Assembly (NCBI RefSeq): GCF_900142525.1
Contig: NZ_FRBD01000024.1
Location: 1-56,549 of the forward strand
Source: Xylanibacter ruminicola
GTDB taxonomy: Bacteria; Bacteroidota; Bacteroidia; Bacteroidales; Bacteroidaceae
Direction of reading: 5' to 3'
Length of the DNA: 56,549 nt
Part shown: piece by piece, positions 24,331 through 33,967 of the stretch
Position numbering within the stretch: the stretch's first letter is position 1
How the letters are laid out: every line of letters starts with the position of its first letter
Notes under the pieces: generated by a model
Database searches by the model: none
What the model saw: the letters and a program-made list of their open reading frames with translations, nothing else
Told to the model about the DNA's origin: nothing
Position numbers and translations under genes: made by a program

Positions 24331-25359
24331 ATGATCTCATTTGAATGCGATTACAACAACGGGGCTCATCCAAAAGTTTTGGAGAACCTGATGAAATACA
24401 ACAACGCCAAGCCAACTCCTTATGGCTTCGACGAGTTTAGCGAACGTGCCAAAGAGCGCATCCGCGTGGCCTGCGGCCTGCCCGATGCCCAAATATTCTT
24501 CCTGACTGGCGGCACACAGACCAACGCCACTACCATCGACTCGATGCTGTATCAGTACGAGGGCGTTATCTGCGTGGGTAGCGGTCATATCAACGTGCAT
24601 GAAGCAGGTGCTGTAGAGTTCACCGAGCATAAGATTATCACCATCGCCGATAACAACGGTAAGATGGAGGCCAAGACACTCGACAAGTATCTCGACGACT
24701 ATATGCACGATGGCAACAAGGATCACGCCGTACATCCGGGCCTGGTTTACATTACCTTCCCCACTGAGTTCGGCACACTCTACACCGCCAAGGAACTCGA
24801 CGAGATCTATCAGGTGTGTCAGCACTACGAGATACCGCTTTATATTGATGGTGCCCGTCTGGGCTACGGTCTGTTGGCCGAGGGCAACGACATCACCCTG
24901 CCCTATCTGGCCCGCCACTGCGATGTATTCTACATCGGCGGCACCAAGATTGGTGCACTCTGCGGCGAGGCCGTGGTGTTTACCCACAAGAATGCTCACA
25001 AGCACTTCTTCTCGATCCAAAAGCAGCACGGTGCCGTTATTGCCAAGGGTGCGCTGATAGGACTGCAGTTCGATGCACTGTTTACCGACGACCTTTACTT
25101 CAAACTCTCAGAGCATGCCATCAAGATGGCCATGCGCATGAAACAGATATTCATCCGCAAAGGATTCGAGTTCTTTGTCGACTCGCCTACCAACCAGCAG
25201 TTTGTCATCATCGACAACGAGGAGGTAGACAAGCTCAGCCAGAAGATGCTGTTCACCCACTTCGGCCAGACCGATAAGTATCACACCATCTGCCGCTTCG
25301 TTACCAGCTGGGCCACAACCGAAGAGGAACTCGACGAGCTGGAACAGATTCTGGGCTAA
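24331..25359 (+). CDS. Low-specificity threonine aldolase / beta-eliminating lyase family
   Basis: This 342-residue cytoplasmic PLP enzyme has the fold-type-I pattern of threonine aldolases, which split threonine or allo-threonine into glycine and acetaldehyde. Signatures are FLTGGTQTNAT near residue 55, YIDGARLGYG near 175 (the Asp that holds the PLP ring) and YIGGTKIGALCGE near 205 with the Schiff-base lysine. It is a stand-alone gene with a clear promoter and is not obviously related to the polysaccharide genes that follow. Confidence 0.9.
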   Translation: MISFECDYNNGAHPKVLENLMKYNNAKPTPYGFDEFSERAKERIRVACGLPDAQIFFLTGGTQTNATTIDSMLYQYEGVICVGSGHINVHEAGAVEFTEHKIITIADNNGKMEAKTLDKYLDDYMHDGNKDHAVHPGLVYITFPTEFGTLYTAKELDEIYQVCQHYEIPLYIDGARLGYGLLAEGNDITLPYLARHCDVFYIGGTKIGALCGEAVVFTHKNAHKHFFSIQKQHGAVIAKGALIGLQFDALFTDDLYFKLSEHAIKMAMRMKQIFIRKGFEFFVDSPTNQQFVIIDNEEVDKLSQKMLFTHFGQTDKYHTICRFVTSWATTEEELDELEQILG

Positions 25360-25401
25360 CCAAGACTCAACAATGTATTACCAACCAATAAAACAACAAA
25401 A

Positions 25402-27759
25402 ATGAAAAAAACTATTTATGCAGTACTGGCGACCATGCTACTAGCCATGCCAGCCAACTGTTTAGCAACCAAACTCCTTGGAGTTAAAGTTATCGACAAA
25501 GACTATCTGATGCTGCACTTCCGCGACGGCGAGGTGCACTATCGCGACAGCGGTAAAGGCCAGAGCGCCTATCTGGGTCACTCGTTTGCCGAGGGCGACG
25601 ACACCCTGCTGGTATTCGGCGAGCGTCTGAAGGCTGCCGAGGCTCAAAAAGCCGGCTTATGGCTGGTAAGCTCGCCCGATGACAAGACCTTCACCAAGAG
25701 CCAGCCCCTAGCCGTATGGCGCAAGTCGAAGCCTATGAACTTCGACAACACTCTGACCAGCGAACTCGATCACTGGCTATTCATCCAGATGCCAAAGTCT
25801 ATGAAACAGGGATGCACCTACAAAGTGTCTATCCCATCAGGCATCGGCACCGAAACCGCAGAGGCATCCGTACGCTTTGATATCTGGAACGCGCAGTCGG
25901 AGGCCGTCCATGTCAACATCATCGGCTATTCGCCCTACGAGTCGGTACACGCTGCCGACCTTTACCAGTGGCTGGGCGATGGTGGTCAGCGCGACTACAA
26001 ATCGCTCGAGGGCAAAGGCGTTTGGCTCTACAATGTCAACACCAAGAAGAAGCAAAAGGTAAGTACCATCAAGTTCTGGCAGCCAGCCTCAGCATCTAAG
26101 GAGGAGGCCGGCGGCAAGGCCCTCATCGGCACCGATGTATGGAACATCGACTTCAAGGCAGCCAAACCTGGCTGCTACCGATTGGTAGTAGAGGATGTGG
26201 GCTGCAGCATGGACTTCCAAATTAGCAACGACATCTACTACGAGCCTTATCGCTACTCGGTTCGTGGCTACTACTATATGCGTTTGGGCGAGCCCATAGA
26301 CCCTGCACACGTCAACCCCATTCCCCGTCAGCCTCAGTTTATTCCCGAGACTGATCCTAAGGGATTCACCGTTTATAAGACCGACTTCCAGCCTTGGAGC
26401 AAGGGCTGGCGCGAGCTGCATACCGATGTGTGGGACGAACCCCACTTCAAGCAGCTCAAGGAGAGCATCTTCTGGCAGCACCGTCTGCCTGGCAACCCAG
26501 TGAACACCGAGGTGAAGGGTGGCCACTCCGATGCCTTCGACTGGGACCGCCATCTGGCTCACGTCAGCAACATCTACGATATGCTGCTGCCATATATCCT
26601 CACTAGTGGTAAGCTGAACGACGATGGCCTGGGTATCCGCGAGAGCGGCAACGGTATCCCCGACCTCATCGACGAGGCCCGCAACGAGGTAGACTTCTTC
26701 CTCTCAATCCGCGATGGCGAGGCTTACTCACAAGGTGTTACCAATCCTTGTGCCGACTGGAGCGTGATGTTCCAGGCAGGCTGCACCACCATGGCCGCCT
26801 GGGCCAATGCTGCTAACTGCGCCATCATCGCCGAGACCTTCCGCCTGAATAAGAACGATTCATTGCGCCAGTATTATACCGACGAGGCCATCAAGGCCTT
26901 CCGCTTTGCTTCAAAACAGGAGAATCAGCAGCTTGACGACCTGCAGGACGTTGGCTCGATGCAGATGCGCGGCCGCGACTTCCGTCAGATGGCAGCCGCC
27001 TTCCTTTATAATCTTACGGGCGATGAAGCATGGGAGAAGATATTTGCCGAGGAGAGTATGATCAAGGACAGTAAGTCGCAGCTCTTCAGCAAGGGTCGCC
27101 ACGGATTCTTTGGTGTGGGCGTGATGCACGAAGAAGGCAAGCAGCTTGTTCCTTTCTGCCAGTATTGGGCAGCAGCCGCTTACCTCACCTGTCCACAGCC
27201 ACGCCACTACGACGAGCTCTATCAAAACCTAAAAGCATGTATAAATGCACAGGCTAAGGAATACAACTACGGTCATGTGGATAAGCGCCCATCGCGCCGC
27301 GCTGCTAACGATGCCCGCTGGCAGACTTCGCAGAACCTGCAACTGGTGATGCTGGCCCACTACATCGCCGATAAAGCACAGCGCAAGCAGTTGGAGCACA
27401 TCATGTATACCGAGGCCGGTTGGGCCATGGGCCGCAACCCCGGCAACATTGTTGAGATGACTGGTCTGGGCCAGCGCCACATTACTGATGTCTACTCAAC
27501 AGGCCGTAACGATGGTGAGCCAGGCACACATCCAGGTCAGACCCCATTCAACGGCACCGAGACCTGGTCGCCAGGTCATAACGGCGGTGATGCCCGCATC
27601 ATCCTGGCCTACTGCTATCCCGACTGGAACAACGGCGGCTGGCCCCGACAGGAGTCGTACTTCAACCAGCGCTACTTCTGGGTTAACGGCGAGTTCACAC
27701 CCCGTGAAACCATGCGAGGCAAGATGGCCCTCCTGGCCTACCTCTATGCCATCAGATAA
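25402..27759 (+). CDS. Glycoside hydrolase family 9 endoglucanase-type enzyme
   Basis: This is a 785-residue secreted enzyme (signal ends ANCLA). Residues 25-280 contain Ig-like/CelD_N-type beta domains. The (alpha/alpha)6 barrel follows: GGHSDAFDWDRH near 371 holds the paired catalytic aspartates in a variant of the usual DAGD, and GRNPGNIVEMTGLGQRH and GTETWSPGHNGGD near the end carry the His/Arg substrate loop and the probable acid glutamate. GH9 enzymes cut beta-1,4-glucans such as cellulose or xyloglucan. The GH31 alpha-xylosidase gene starts 48 bp downstream, which points to xyloglucan or its oligosaccharides as substrate (inference). No SusC/SusD genes are nearby. Confidence 0.88.
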   Translation: MKKTIYAVLATMLLAMPANCLATKLLGVKVIDKDYLMLHFRDGEVHYRDSGKGQSAYLGHSFAEGDDTLLVFGERLKAAEAQKAGLWLVSSPDDKTFTKSQPLAVWRKSKPMNFDNTLTSELDHWLFIQMPKSMKQGCTYKVSIPSGIGTETAEASVRFDIWNAQSEAVHVNIIGYSPYESVHAADLYQWLGDGGQRDYKSLEGKGVWLYNVNTKKKQKVSTIKFWQPASASKEEAGGKALIGTDVWNIDFKAAKPGCYRLVVEDVGCSMDFQISNDIYYEPYRYSVRGYYYMRLGEPIDPAHVNPIPRQPQFIPETDPKGFTVYKTDFQPWSKGWRELHTDVWDEPHFKQLKESIFWQHRLPGNPVNTEVKGGHSDAFDWDRHLAHVSNIYDMLLPYILTSGKLNDDGLGIRESGNGIPDLIDEARNEVDFFLSIRDGEAYSQGVTNPCADWSVMFQAGCTTMAAWANAANCAIIAETFRLNKNDSLRQYYTDEAIKAFRFASKQENQQLDDLQDVGSMQMRGRDFRQMAAAFLYNLTGDEAWEKIFAEESMIKDSKSQLFSKGRHGFFGVGVMHEEGKQLVPFCQYWAAAAYLTCPQPRHYDELYQNLKACINAQAKEYNYGHVDKRPSRRAANDARWQTSQNLQLVMLAHYIADKAQRKQLEHIMYTEAGWAMGRNPGNIVEMTGLGQRHITDVYSTGRNDGEPGTHPGQTPFNGTETWSPGHNGGDARIILAYCYPDWNNGGWPRQESYFNQRYFWVNGEFTPRETMRGKMALLAYLYAIR

Positions 27760-27807
27760 CATAATGCCCCCACCGTAAATTATCAATCTAGAACATATCT
27801 TAATATT

Positions 27808-30069
27808 ATGAAACGTATCATATCAATCGTGTGTGCTGCCTTGTGGACGGGGTTCGCCGCAGCACAAATCCAAACCAACGCAGGGATACAATACCTGCAG
27901 TGTATGCAAAAAGACATGTCGACAGACTTCTACGACTTGTCGAACACCTACTTTTTTGCCGACTCGCTAGTGAGTTTTGATGCCGCCAAGGGCGAAGGAC
28001 TGGTACAATGGAAACGCTACAGAATGTCGCCACGACAGGCGTTTAACCTGAATGGCTACTGGCCCGTAAGGATGAAACAGCTGGATTTTCCTGATGCAGC
28101 CTATGATAACGACCCTAATCTGAAGATTAAGATTGAGTTCATTACGCCAAGAACTGCAAGAATAAGAATGCTGACAACACCGGTAGAGCCGAAGAATTCG
28201 GACCAGGAGGATGTCATGTTATGTGATGGGTTTAAAACAAAAGGAAATGGACAGATGTGGCGCACCACACAAAGCGGCGACGCCATCAAATACACCTCTG
28301 ACTTTGGCTGCATTGAAATCAAAAAATATCCTTGGCGCATTGTGATTAAGAATGCCAAAGGCAAGGTGCTGACACAGACGCGCCATATTATCGACAATGA
28401 CTCGAGCCAAGTGAAGTTGCAGCCATTCTCGTTTATCAAGCGCGGATCAGACAACTCGCGCAGTATCAACCCCGTGCTGACACTGGCACCAGGCGAACGC
28501 ATCTATGGTTGCGGCGAATCGTTCACATCTCTTAATAAGGTAGGACAGAAAGTTCATTTAAGCGTGACCGATCCACAAGGGCCGGAAACCGACGGACAGT
28601 ATAAGCCTGTGCCATTCTTCTTTTCGAATCGCGGCTACGGCATCTTTATGCACACATCGGCACCCGTGACCTGCGACTTCGGTGCATCGTACATCGGTGC
28701 CGACCGTTTGTTCATGGCCGACGAGCTGATGGACTTCTTTGTGTTCTTCGGAGAACCGAAAGACATACTATACGAATATACCGAGATTACCGGCAAGTCG
28801 CCCCTGCCCCCATTATGGAGTTTCGGCACATGGATGAGCCGCATCACCTACTTCTCGCAGAAGGAAGGGCTGGAGATAGCCCAACAGCTGAGAGCCAACC
28901 GCATACCCGCCGACGTGATACACTTTGACACGGGATGGTTTGGTGTTGACTGGCAATGCGACTACCAGTTTGCGAAGGACCGTTTTGAAAATCCTGTGAA
29001 GATGCTGAAGCAGTTGGCCAAAGACGGCTTCCACACCTGTCTGTGGCAGCTACCATACTTTACACCGAAGAACCGCTTCTTCAACGAGATCATTGACAAA
29101 GGTCTGCACGTAAAGAACGCTGCTGGCGGTATGCCTGTGGAAGATGCGATACTCGACTTCTCGAACCCGGAGACAGTTAACTGGTATCAGCAGAAGATAG
29201 AGGGACTGATGAAACAAGGCGTGTCGACCATCAAGTGCGACTTTGGTGAGGCTGCACCATACAATGGTTTCTATCATAGCGGCAAAGGCGGACTGTACGA
29301 GCACAACCTGTATCCACTGCGCTACAACAAGGCGCTATGGGAGGTCGTAGAGCGCAACCATCCCGGCGAAGGCATCATCTGGGCTCGCTCAGCATGGGCT
29401 GGCAGTCAGCGTTATGCCCTGCACTGGGGAGGCGATGCCGCCACCACCAACACTGGTATGCTGGGCGACTTGAGAGGCGGACTGAGTTTCGGACTGAGCG
29501 GATTTTCGTTCTGGAGTCATGACATGGGTGGATTCGTAACAGCCTCGCCCGAGGATATCTATCGCCGCTGGCTGCCATTCGGATTCCTGAGCAGCCATAC
29601 CCGCGCCCACGGCGCGCCTCCTACAGAGCCATGGCTGATATCAGAATCGTTTACCGATGCCTTCCGCGAGTGCGCCGAGATGAAATACAAGCTGATGCCA
29701 TACATCTGGGAGCAGGCCAAGGAGTGCTCAAAGTTGGGACTGCCCATGGTGCGCGCATTACTGGTAGAGTTCCCACACGACCAAGGTGCATGGTATGTAG
29801 AGGATGAATATATGTTCGGCTCGAAGATACTGGTGGCACCGCTGTTGGAGAGTGGCAACAGTCGTAGCGTATACCTGCCCAAGGGTAAATGGATTGACTA
29901 CCAGAACGGTAAGGTTTACGAGGGCGGCTACCAGACTATAGAGGCAGGTAAGATACCTGCTATCATCCTGGTTAAGGACGGAAGCGTGATACCTCATGCA
30001 CCATTAGCTCAGCGCACAGACCAAATAGACTGGAACGCTGTAGAAAACAAAGAATATAAAGCAAATTAA
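27808..30069 (+). CDS. Glycoside hydrolase family 31, probable alpha-xylosidase
   Basis: This 753-residue exported enzyme (signal ends GFAAAQ) belongs to GH31. The N-terminal beta-sandwich covers about 30-330. The barrel carries FDTGWFGVDWQCDY, the nucleophile in STIKCDFGEAAP (Asp near 475) and the acid/base in FWSHDMGGFV (Asp near 571). RSAWAGSQRYALHWGGD and RRWLPFGFLSSHTRAHG resemble YicI-type alpha-xylosidases more than alpha-glucosidases. It would remove xylose side chains from xyloglucan oligosaccharides made by enzymes such as the adjacent GH9. Its last 4 bp overlap the 3' end of the convergent NigD-like gene. Confidence 0.9.
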   Translation: MKRIISIVCAALWTGFAAAQIQTNAGIQYLQCMQKDMSTDFYDLSNTYFFADSLVSFDAAKGEGLVQWKRYRMSPRQAFNLNGYWPVRMKQLDFPDAAYDNDPNLKIKIEFITPRTARIRMLTTPVEPKNSDQEDVMLCDGFKTKGNGQMWRTTQSGDAIKYTSDFGCIEIKKYPWRIVIKNAKGKVLTQTRHIIDNDSSQVKLQPFSFIKRGSDNSRSINPVLTLAPGERIYGCGESFTSLNKVGQKVHLSVTDPQGPETDGQYKPVPFFFSNRGYGIFMHTSAPVTCDFGASYIGADRLFMADELMDFFVFFGEPKDILYEYTEITGKSPLPPLWSFGTWMSRITYFSQKEGLEIAQQLRANRIPADVIHFDTGWFGVDWQCDYQFAKDRFENPVKMLKQLAKDGFHTCLWQLPYFTPKNRFFNEIIDKGLHVKNAAGGMPVEDAILDFSNPETVNWYQQKIEGLMKQGVSTIKCDFGEAAPYNGFYHSGKGGLYEHNLYPLRYNKALWEVVERNHPGEGIIWARSAWAGSQRYALHWGGDAATTNTGMLGDLRGGLSFGLSGFSFWSHDMGGFVTASPEDIYRRWLPFGFLSSHTRAHGAPPTEPWLISESFTDAFRECAEMKYKLMPYIWEQAKECSKLGLPMVRALLVEFPHDQGAWYVEDEYMFGSKILVAPLLESGNSRSVYLPKGKWIDYQNGKVYEGGYQTIEAGKIPAIILVKDGSVIPHAPLAQRTDQIDWNAVENKEYKAN

Positions 30070-30758
30070 CGGCAACGGCGTTTTACGATAATCTCGCCAT
30101 TGTCGTATGTATTGATGCTGATTCCAACCGAATCGGCATCAATTTTATTCGTAGGGACGCTGATATAGACCTGACGAGAATAATATTCTGGAATATTACT
30201 CTGATCGTGAAACAAGATAAGATGACGAATACATTTGTTATCAGGATGAACAATCAGCTTATCTTGAATGATATCCAATTTCTGAGTAGCAGAGCTATCG
30301 TCGGCTTCACCTGTTTTTACATAGAGACTAAGGTTGAGATATTTACCCGTTTTGCTCAACCACATGCTCTCGAACTTAACAGGATCGGTAATCAGGCCCT
30401 TGCTTAAACCGGCAGGCAACAAGATGGTAGGACATGTAACCTTAGCCATCGACAAAACCTCGGCCTTGCCTTCCACCTTATTATAATATAGGTAACAACG
30501 ATAAGTGGTGTCAGCCTTAGAAACCCATTTTGCCTTATATGGTGTAGTAAGGGCAAGTTCGTCGCCATCGTCGGTAACAATACTTGTTACCTGCTTATTG
30601 CTATTCACAAAGGCTTCAGCAAAATCAGCCCGCATCAGAGAATACTTGCCTTCGCCCTTCTCATAGGCATCACGAGTGCAAGAGTAGAGAAGAAGGGAGA
30701 GGGCCAACAGAATCATCTGCCACCAACATCTCTTCTTATATGCATCCTGCTTTCTCAT
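30066..30758 (-). CDS. NigD-like lipoprotein
   Basis: This 230-residue protein has a lipoprotein signal (LLLYSC, Cys27) and then VTDDGDELALTTPY, RCYLYYNKVEGKAEVLSMAKV and KFESMWLSKTGKYLNLSLYV. I associate these patterns with the NigD-like family (a beta-sandwich plus an OB-like domain) found in Bacteroidales. The role of the family is poorly defined. It starts 12 bp after the acyltransferase gene, at a junction rich in GTGAAA-type repeats, so the two may be co-transcribed. Confidence 0.7.
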   Translation of the reverse strand: MRKQDAYKKRCWWQMILLALSLLLYSCTRDAYEKGEGKYSLMRADFAEAFVNSNKQVTSIVTDDGDELALTTPYKAKWVSKADTTYRCYLYYNKVEGKAEVLSMAKVTCPTILLPAGLSKGLITDPVKFESMWLSKTGKYLNLSLYVKTGEADDSSATQKLDIIQDKLIVHPDNKCIRHLILFHDQSNIPEYYSRQVYISVPTNKIDADSVGISINTYDNGEIIVKRRCR

Positions 30759-30770
30759 AGCCTCACCTTT

Positions 30771-31928
30771 TCACTTTCTCACTTTCAACTTGTTTCTTAC
30801 CGGGTTGGCATACATGGTCAACATACGCTCACGCAGAAAAGCCTCGTCCTTATTGGGGAGTTGGATCTTTGCCATCTGACCGGCCAGATACTGTTCGAAG
30901 CGTTTCTTATCGGCATCGGTGTAATGAGCCGCATTGGCATTATCGCCATTCAACTCATCAAGAGCAATATAGTTGCATGGATAGAGTTCGTAACCACTAT
31001 GTATCTCGCGGTCCATACGCTCAGCTAGTGCCTTGAACCATTCCGTCTTAGGCAGATCAGAGAGTTCGTCAATCCAGGTGTTGATGGGAGCTGCAGGACG
31101 ATAGACCACCCTACCCTTATAACCGAAGATACCGGTCTTCATATTATCCAGATCATCCTGACGCGACTTCTTGAATGCAGGGTTATCGCGCTTCTGCTGA
31201 AACTCCTGCGCCTTGAGATAGTCGCAAGGATCAAATTCGTAGCTGATAGTGAGCGGCACAATGTTCAGTTCCTTAAGATCGCCGCCCATGGCCAGCATCT
31301 TAAGTACGGCATCCTGCGTATGATCGCTAGAATCCTTGGCTCTACCCTCGCGCTGGGCAATCCAGAGGTTTTCCCTTTTCTGAGTAACAGCATAGTGGAT
31401 ATAGCGACTCATGAGCTGCGATGCAGCCAACGTTTCGCGGAGCGATAGACCACGACGCACGGTGAAGGCCTTGTTCATGCGAACCAAGCGCTTGATCCAA
31501 GGATAGATGAGCAGGTTATCGCCAATGCCAATCTCAACAGTGGTGGGATAGCCGGCATCGATGAGCAACACATCAAGAAATGCAGAATCGAGTACGATAT
31601 CACGATGATTGCTCACAAAGGTATAACGCTCGCTCTTGTCGTATGATGCGATTAAAGAGTCGACGATTTTACAGCCATCGGTATGCTTGCGCATGATGTA
31701 CTTAACCACAGGCTTCATGAAACGCTTCTGGAAATCGAGCGGTGTCTTTACGCCCGTAAATGCCAGCCGTAGCAATCCATTCCGCAATGACTTAGGCAGC
31801 CAAGGGGCAAAGCCCTTCAGCACCAACTGGAACTGGCGATCGGCAAGCTGTTCTTCGAACGCCTGCTTCATCTCCCCTGCCTCATAAGGCCTAATCGCAT
31901 CGAACTCTGCTCTCTTGGTAGTCATCAT
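30771..31928 (-). CDS. PlsC-like acyltransferase
   Basis: This protein is about 385 residues from the ATG at 31928, although an ATG at 31925 is equally possible. The acyltransferase core contains FVSNHRDIVLDSAFLD (the His/Asp catalytic block, with one residue more than the classic HX4D by my count) near residue 103 and WIAQREGRAKDSSDHTQD (the phosphate-binding EGR block) near 191. It probably acylates a glycerolipid or related acceptor at the inner membrane. It follows ddl after 2 bp and ends 12 bp before the NigD-like gene. Confidence 0.85.
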   Translation of the reverse strand: MMTTKRAEFDAIRPYEAGEMKQAFEEQLADRQFQLVLKGFAPWLPKSLRNGLLRLAFTGVKTPLDFQKRFMKPVVKYIMRKHTDGCKIVDSLIASYDKSERYTFVSNHRDIVLDSAFLDVLLIDAGYPTTVEIGIGDNLLIYPWIKRLVRMNKAFTVRRGLSLRETLAASQLMSRYIHYAVTQKRENLWIAQREGRAKDSSDHTQDAVLKMLAMGGDLKELNIVPLTISYEFDPCDYLKAQEFQQKRDNPAFKKSRQDDLDNMKTGIFGYKGRVVYRPAAPINTWIDELSDLPKTEWFKALAERMDREIHSGYELYPCNYIALDELNGDNANAAHYTDADKKRFEQYLAGQMAKIQLPNKDEAFLRERMLTMYANPVRNKLKVRK

Positions 31929-31930
31929 TA

Positions 31931-32923
31931 TCAATTGAATTGGTTCTCAACAATCTCAGTCAATACATCTGTCATTGAGAGGCCTGCAGCCTTAACCTGC
32001 TGAGGAATGAAACTGGTAGCTGTCATTCCGGGTGTGGTATTCACTTCAAGCATCGAAATCTTACCCTCCTTAGAGATAATGTAGTCGATACGGATGATGC
32101 CATTGCAGTGCAGGATGTCGTAGATATGAGAGGTGATCTGACGAACACGCTCGGTAATATCCTCCGACAAACGAGCAGGCGTAATCTCCTGAACCTGACC
32201 GTTGTACTTAGCATCGTAGTCAAAGAACTCGTTGGTGGTTACAACCTCGGTAGCAGGCAGCACAACAGCCTTCTCCTTGGTCTTATAAACACCGATAGAT
32301 ATCTCGGTTCCCTCAAGGAAGCTCTCGACCATGATTTCAGGACTCTCAAGCATAGCCTTACGGATGGCAGGTGCCAACTGATCCTTGTTCTTCACCTTAG
32401 ACACACCGAACGACGAACCGTCGGCAGCAGGCTTTACGAAACAAGGCATACCGATGCGCTCTTCGATCTCATCGTCGCCCACCAGTTCCTCATAGCCTTT
32501 ACGAATCAGCAGTGAGTCGGCCACGCAAACTCCATAGCCACGCAGATACTGATTCAACACAAACTTATCGAAAGTCATGGCCTCTACCAACACACCACTA
32601 GTGCTATATGGCAGACCAATCAGGTCGAAATAGCCCTGAAGCAGTCCATTCTCGCCAGGTGTGCCATGGATGGTGATATAGGCATAGTCGAAAAGCTTGG
32701 CCTCGCCGTTCTCAATAAACGAGAAGTCGTTACGATCTATCTTGGCTGTGGTACCATCGGGCAGTTCAACATGCCAGTCCTGGCCCTTTACGTCAACAAT
32801 ATACACATTATAACGCTCCTTATCGAAGAAGGAGTAAAGTCCCTGTGCCGAGCGCAGAGAAACGTCATGTTCTGATGAGTCACCACCACAAACGATGGCA
32901 ATCGTTCTCTTCAAATTTTTCAT
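31931..32923 (-). CDS. ddl: D-alanine--D-alanine ligase
   Basis: Ddl (330 residues) makes the D-Ala-D-Ala dipeptide used by MurF (encoded at 48012) for peptidoglycan precursors. It is an ATP-grasp enzyme: CGGDSSEHDVSLRSAQ at the N-terminus, HGTPGENGLLQGYFD near 86, PCFVKPAADGSSFGVSKV near 158 and IISKEGKISMLEVNTTPGMT near 290. It is 6 bp downstream of the pseudouridine synthase gene. The order PASTA, RluD-type, ddl, acyltransferase is common in Bacteroidales. Confidence 0.96.
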   Translation of the reverse strand: MKNLKRTIAIVCGGDSSEHDVSLRSAQGLYSFFDKERYNVYIVDVKGQDWHVELPDGTTAKIDRNDFSFIENGEAKLFDYAYITIHGTPGENGLLQGYFDLIGLPYSTSGVLVEAMTFDKFVLNQYLRGYGVCVADSLLIRKGYEELVGDDEIEERIGMPCFVKPAADGSSFGVSKVKNKDQLAPAIRKAMLESPEIMVESFLEGTEISIGVYKTKEKAVVLPATEVVTTNEFFDYDAKYNGQVQEITPARLSEDITERVRQITSHIYDILHCNGIIRIDYIISKEGKISMLEVNTTPGMTATSFIPQQVKAAGLSMTDVLTEIVENQFN

Positions 32924-32929
32924 TGCGTA

Positions 32930-33967
32930 TTATTCTGTATCTTTAAACTTTATATAATTTCTCCATTTATCAATCAAAGCTTTCATATCATCAGGCCACT
33001 CTGAGGTAAAGTCCATCTGCTTACCTGTAGTGGGATGCACAAAGCCCAAAGTCTTAGCATGCAATACCTGACGCGGACAAAGCTTAAAACAGTTCTGTAT
33101 GTATGCCTTATAACTGGCCGTACGCTCGCCTCTAAGCAACTCGGTACCACCATAGCGCTCATCGGCAAACAATGGGTGACCAATATGCTTCATGTGGGCA
33201 CGTATCTGGTGGGTACGACCCGTTTCAAGTATACACTCTACCAATGTAACATAGCCATATCGTTCCAACACTTTGTAGTGGGTCACTGCGGGCTTACCTA
33301 TCTCAGAATCGGGCGGGAACACAGCCATACGCAGACGATCCTTTGGGTCGCGACCGATATTGCCTTCTATTCTGCCCTCGTCTTCAACAAAGTTTCCCCA
33401 CACCAGAGCATTGTAACTACGATGCGTGGTCTTGTTGAAGAACTGTTTGCCCAACGAAGTCTTGGCATCGGGTGTCTTGGCTACCACCAGCAGACCACTG
33501 GTATCCTTATCAATTCGATGCACCAATCCTACTTCAGGATCATTCGGATCGTAGCTGGCCAAATCCTTCAGATGCCAGGCAATGGCATTGACCAATGTGC
33601 CATTGAAGTTGCCACAACCAGGATGAACCACCATACCAGCAGGTTTGTTGATAACCATCAGATCGTCGTCCTCGTAAACCACCTCGAGTGGAATATCCTC
33701 GGGCTCGATAGTAGTATCGTAATGCGGACGATCAAGCATCAGCGTAATGACATCACCAGGACGAACCTTATAATTACTCTTAACGGGTTTGTCGTTAACG
33801 TGTATAAAGCCGGCATCAGCAGCTTGTTGGATACGATTACGACTGGAATGAGGTTGATGCTCAACCAGGTACTTATCGATACGTATCGGCACCTGTCCCT
33901 TATCAACCTCCATTCGGAAGTGCTCGTACAGCAACTCCTCCTCTTGTTCCTCGAAATCGTTCGTCAT
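32930..33967 (-). CDS. RluD-family 23S rRNA pseudouridine synthase
   Basis: This 345-residue protein has an N-terminal S4 RNA-binding domain (about 20-85, RIDKYLVEHQPHSSRNRIQQ) and a catalytic domain with VHRIDKDTSGLLVVAK near residue 150, where the Asp is the nucleophile. RTHQIRAHMKHIGHPLFAD is the second family motif. It is closest to RluD/RluC types that modify 23S rRNA; the exact sites are not predictable. It overlaps the PASTA gene by 4 bp. Confidence 0.93.
   Translation of the reverse strand: MTNDFEEQEEELLYEHFRMEVDKGQVPIRIDKYLVEHQPHSSRNRIQQAADAGFIHVNDKPVKSNYKVRPGDVITLMLDRPHYDTTIEPEDIPLEVVYEDDDLMVINKPAGMVVHPGCGNFNGTLVNAIAWHLKDLASYDPNDPEVGLVHRIDKDTSGLLVVAKTPDAKTSLGKQFFNKTTHRSYNALVWGNFVEDEGRIEGNIGRDPKDRLRMAVFPPDSEIGKPAVTHYKVLERYGYVTLVECILETGRTHQIRAHMKHIGHPLFADERYGGTELLRGERTASYKAYIQNCFKLCPRQVLHAKTLGFVHPTTGKQMDFTSEWPDDMKALIDKWRNYIKFKDTE

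Noticed and set aside
25402..30069. A full polysaccharide utilisation locus
   Set aside because: No SusC, SusD or hybrid two-component gene is present; only the enzyme genes are seen.
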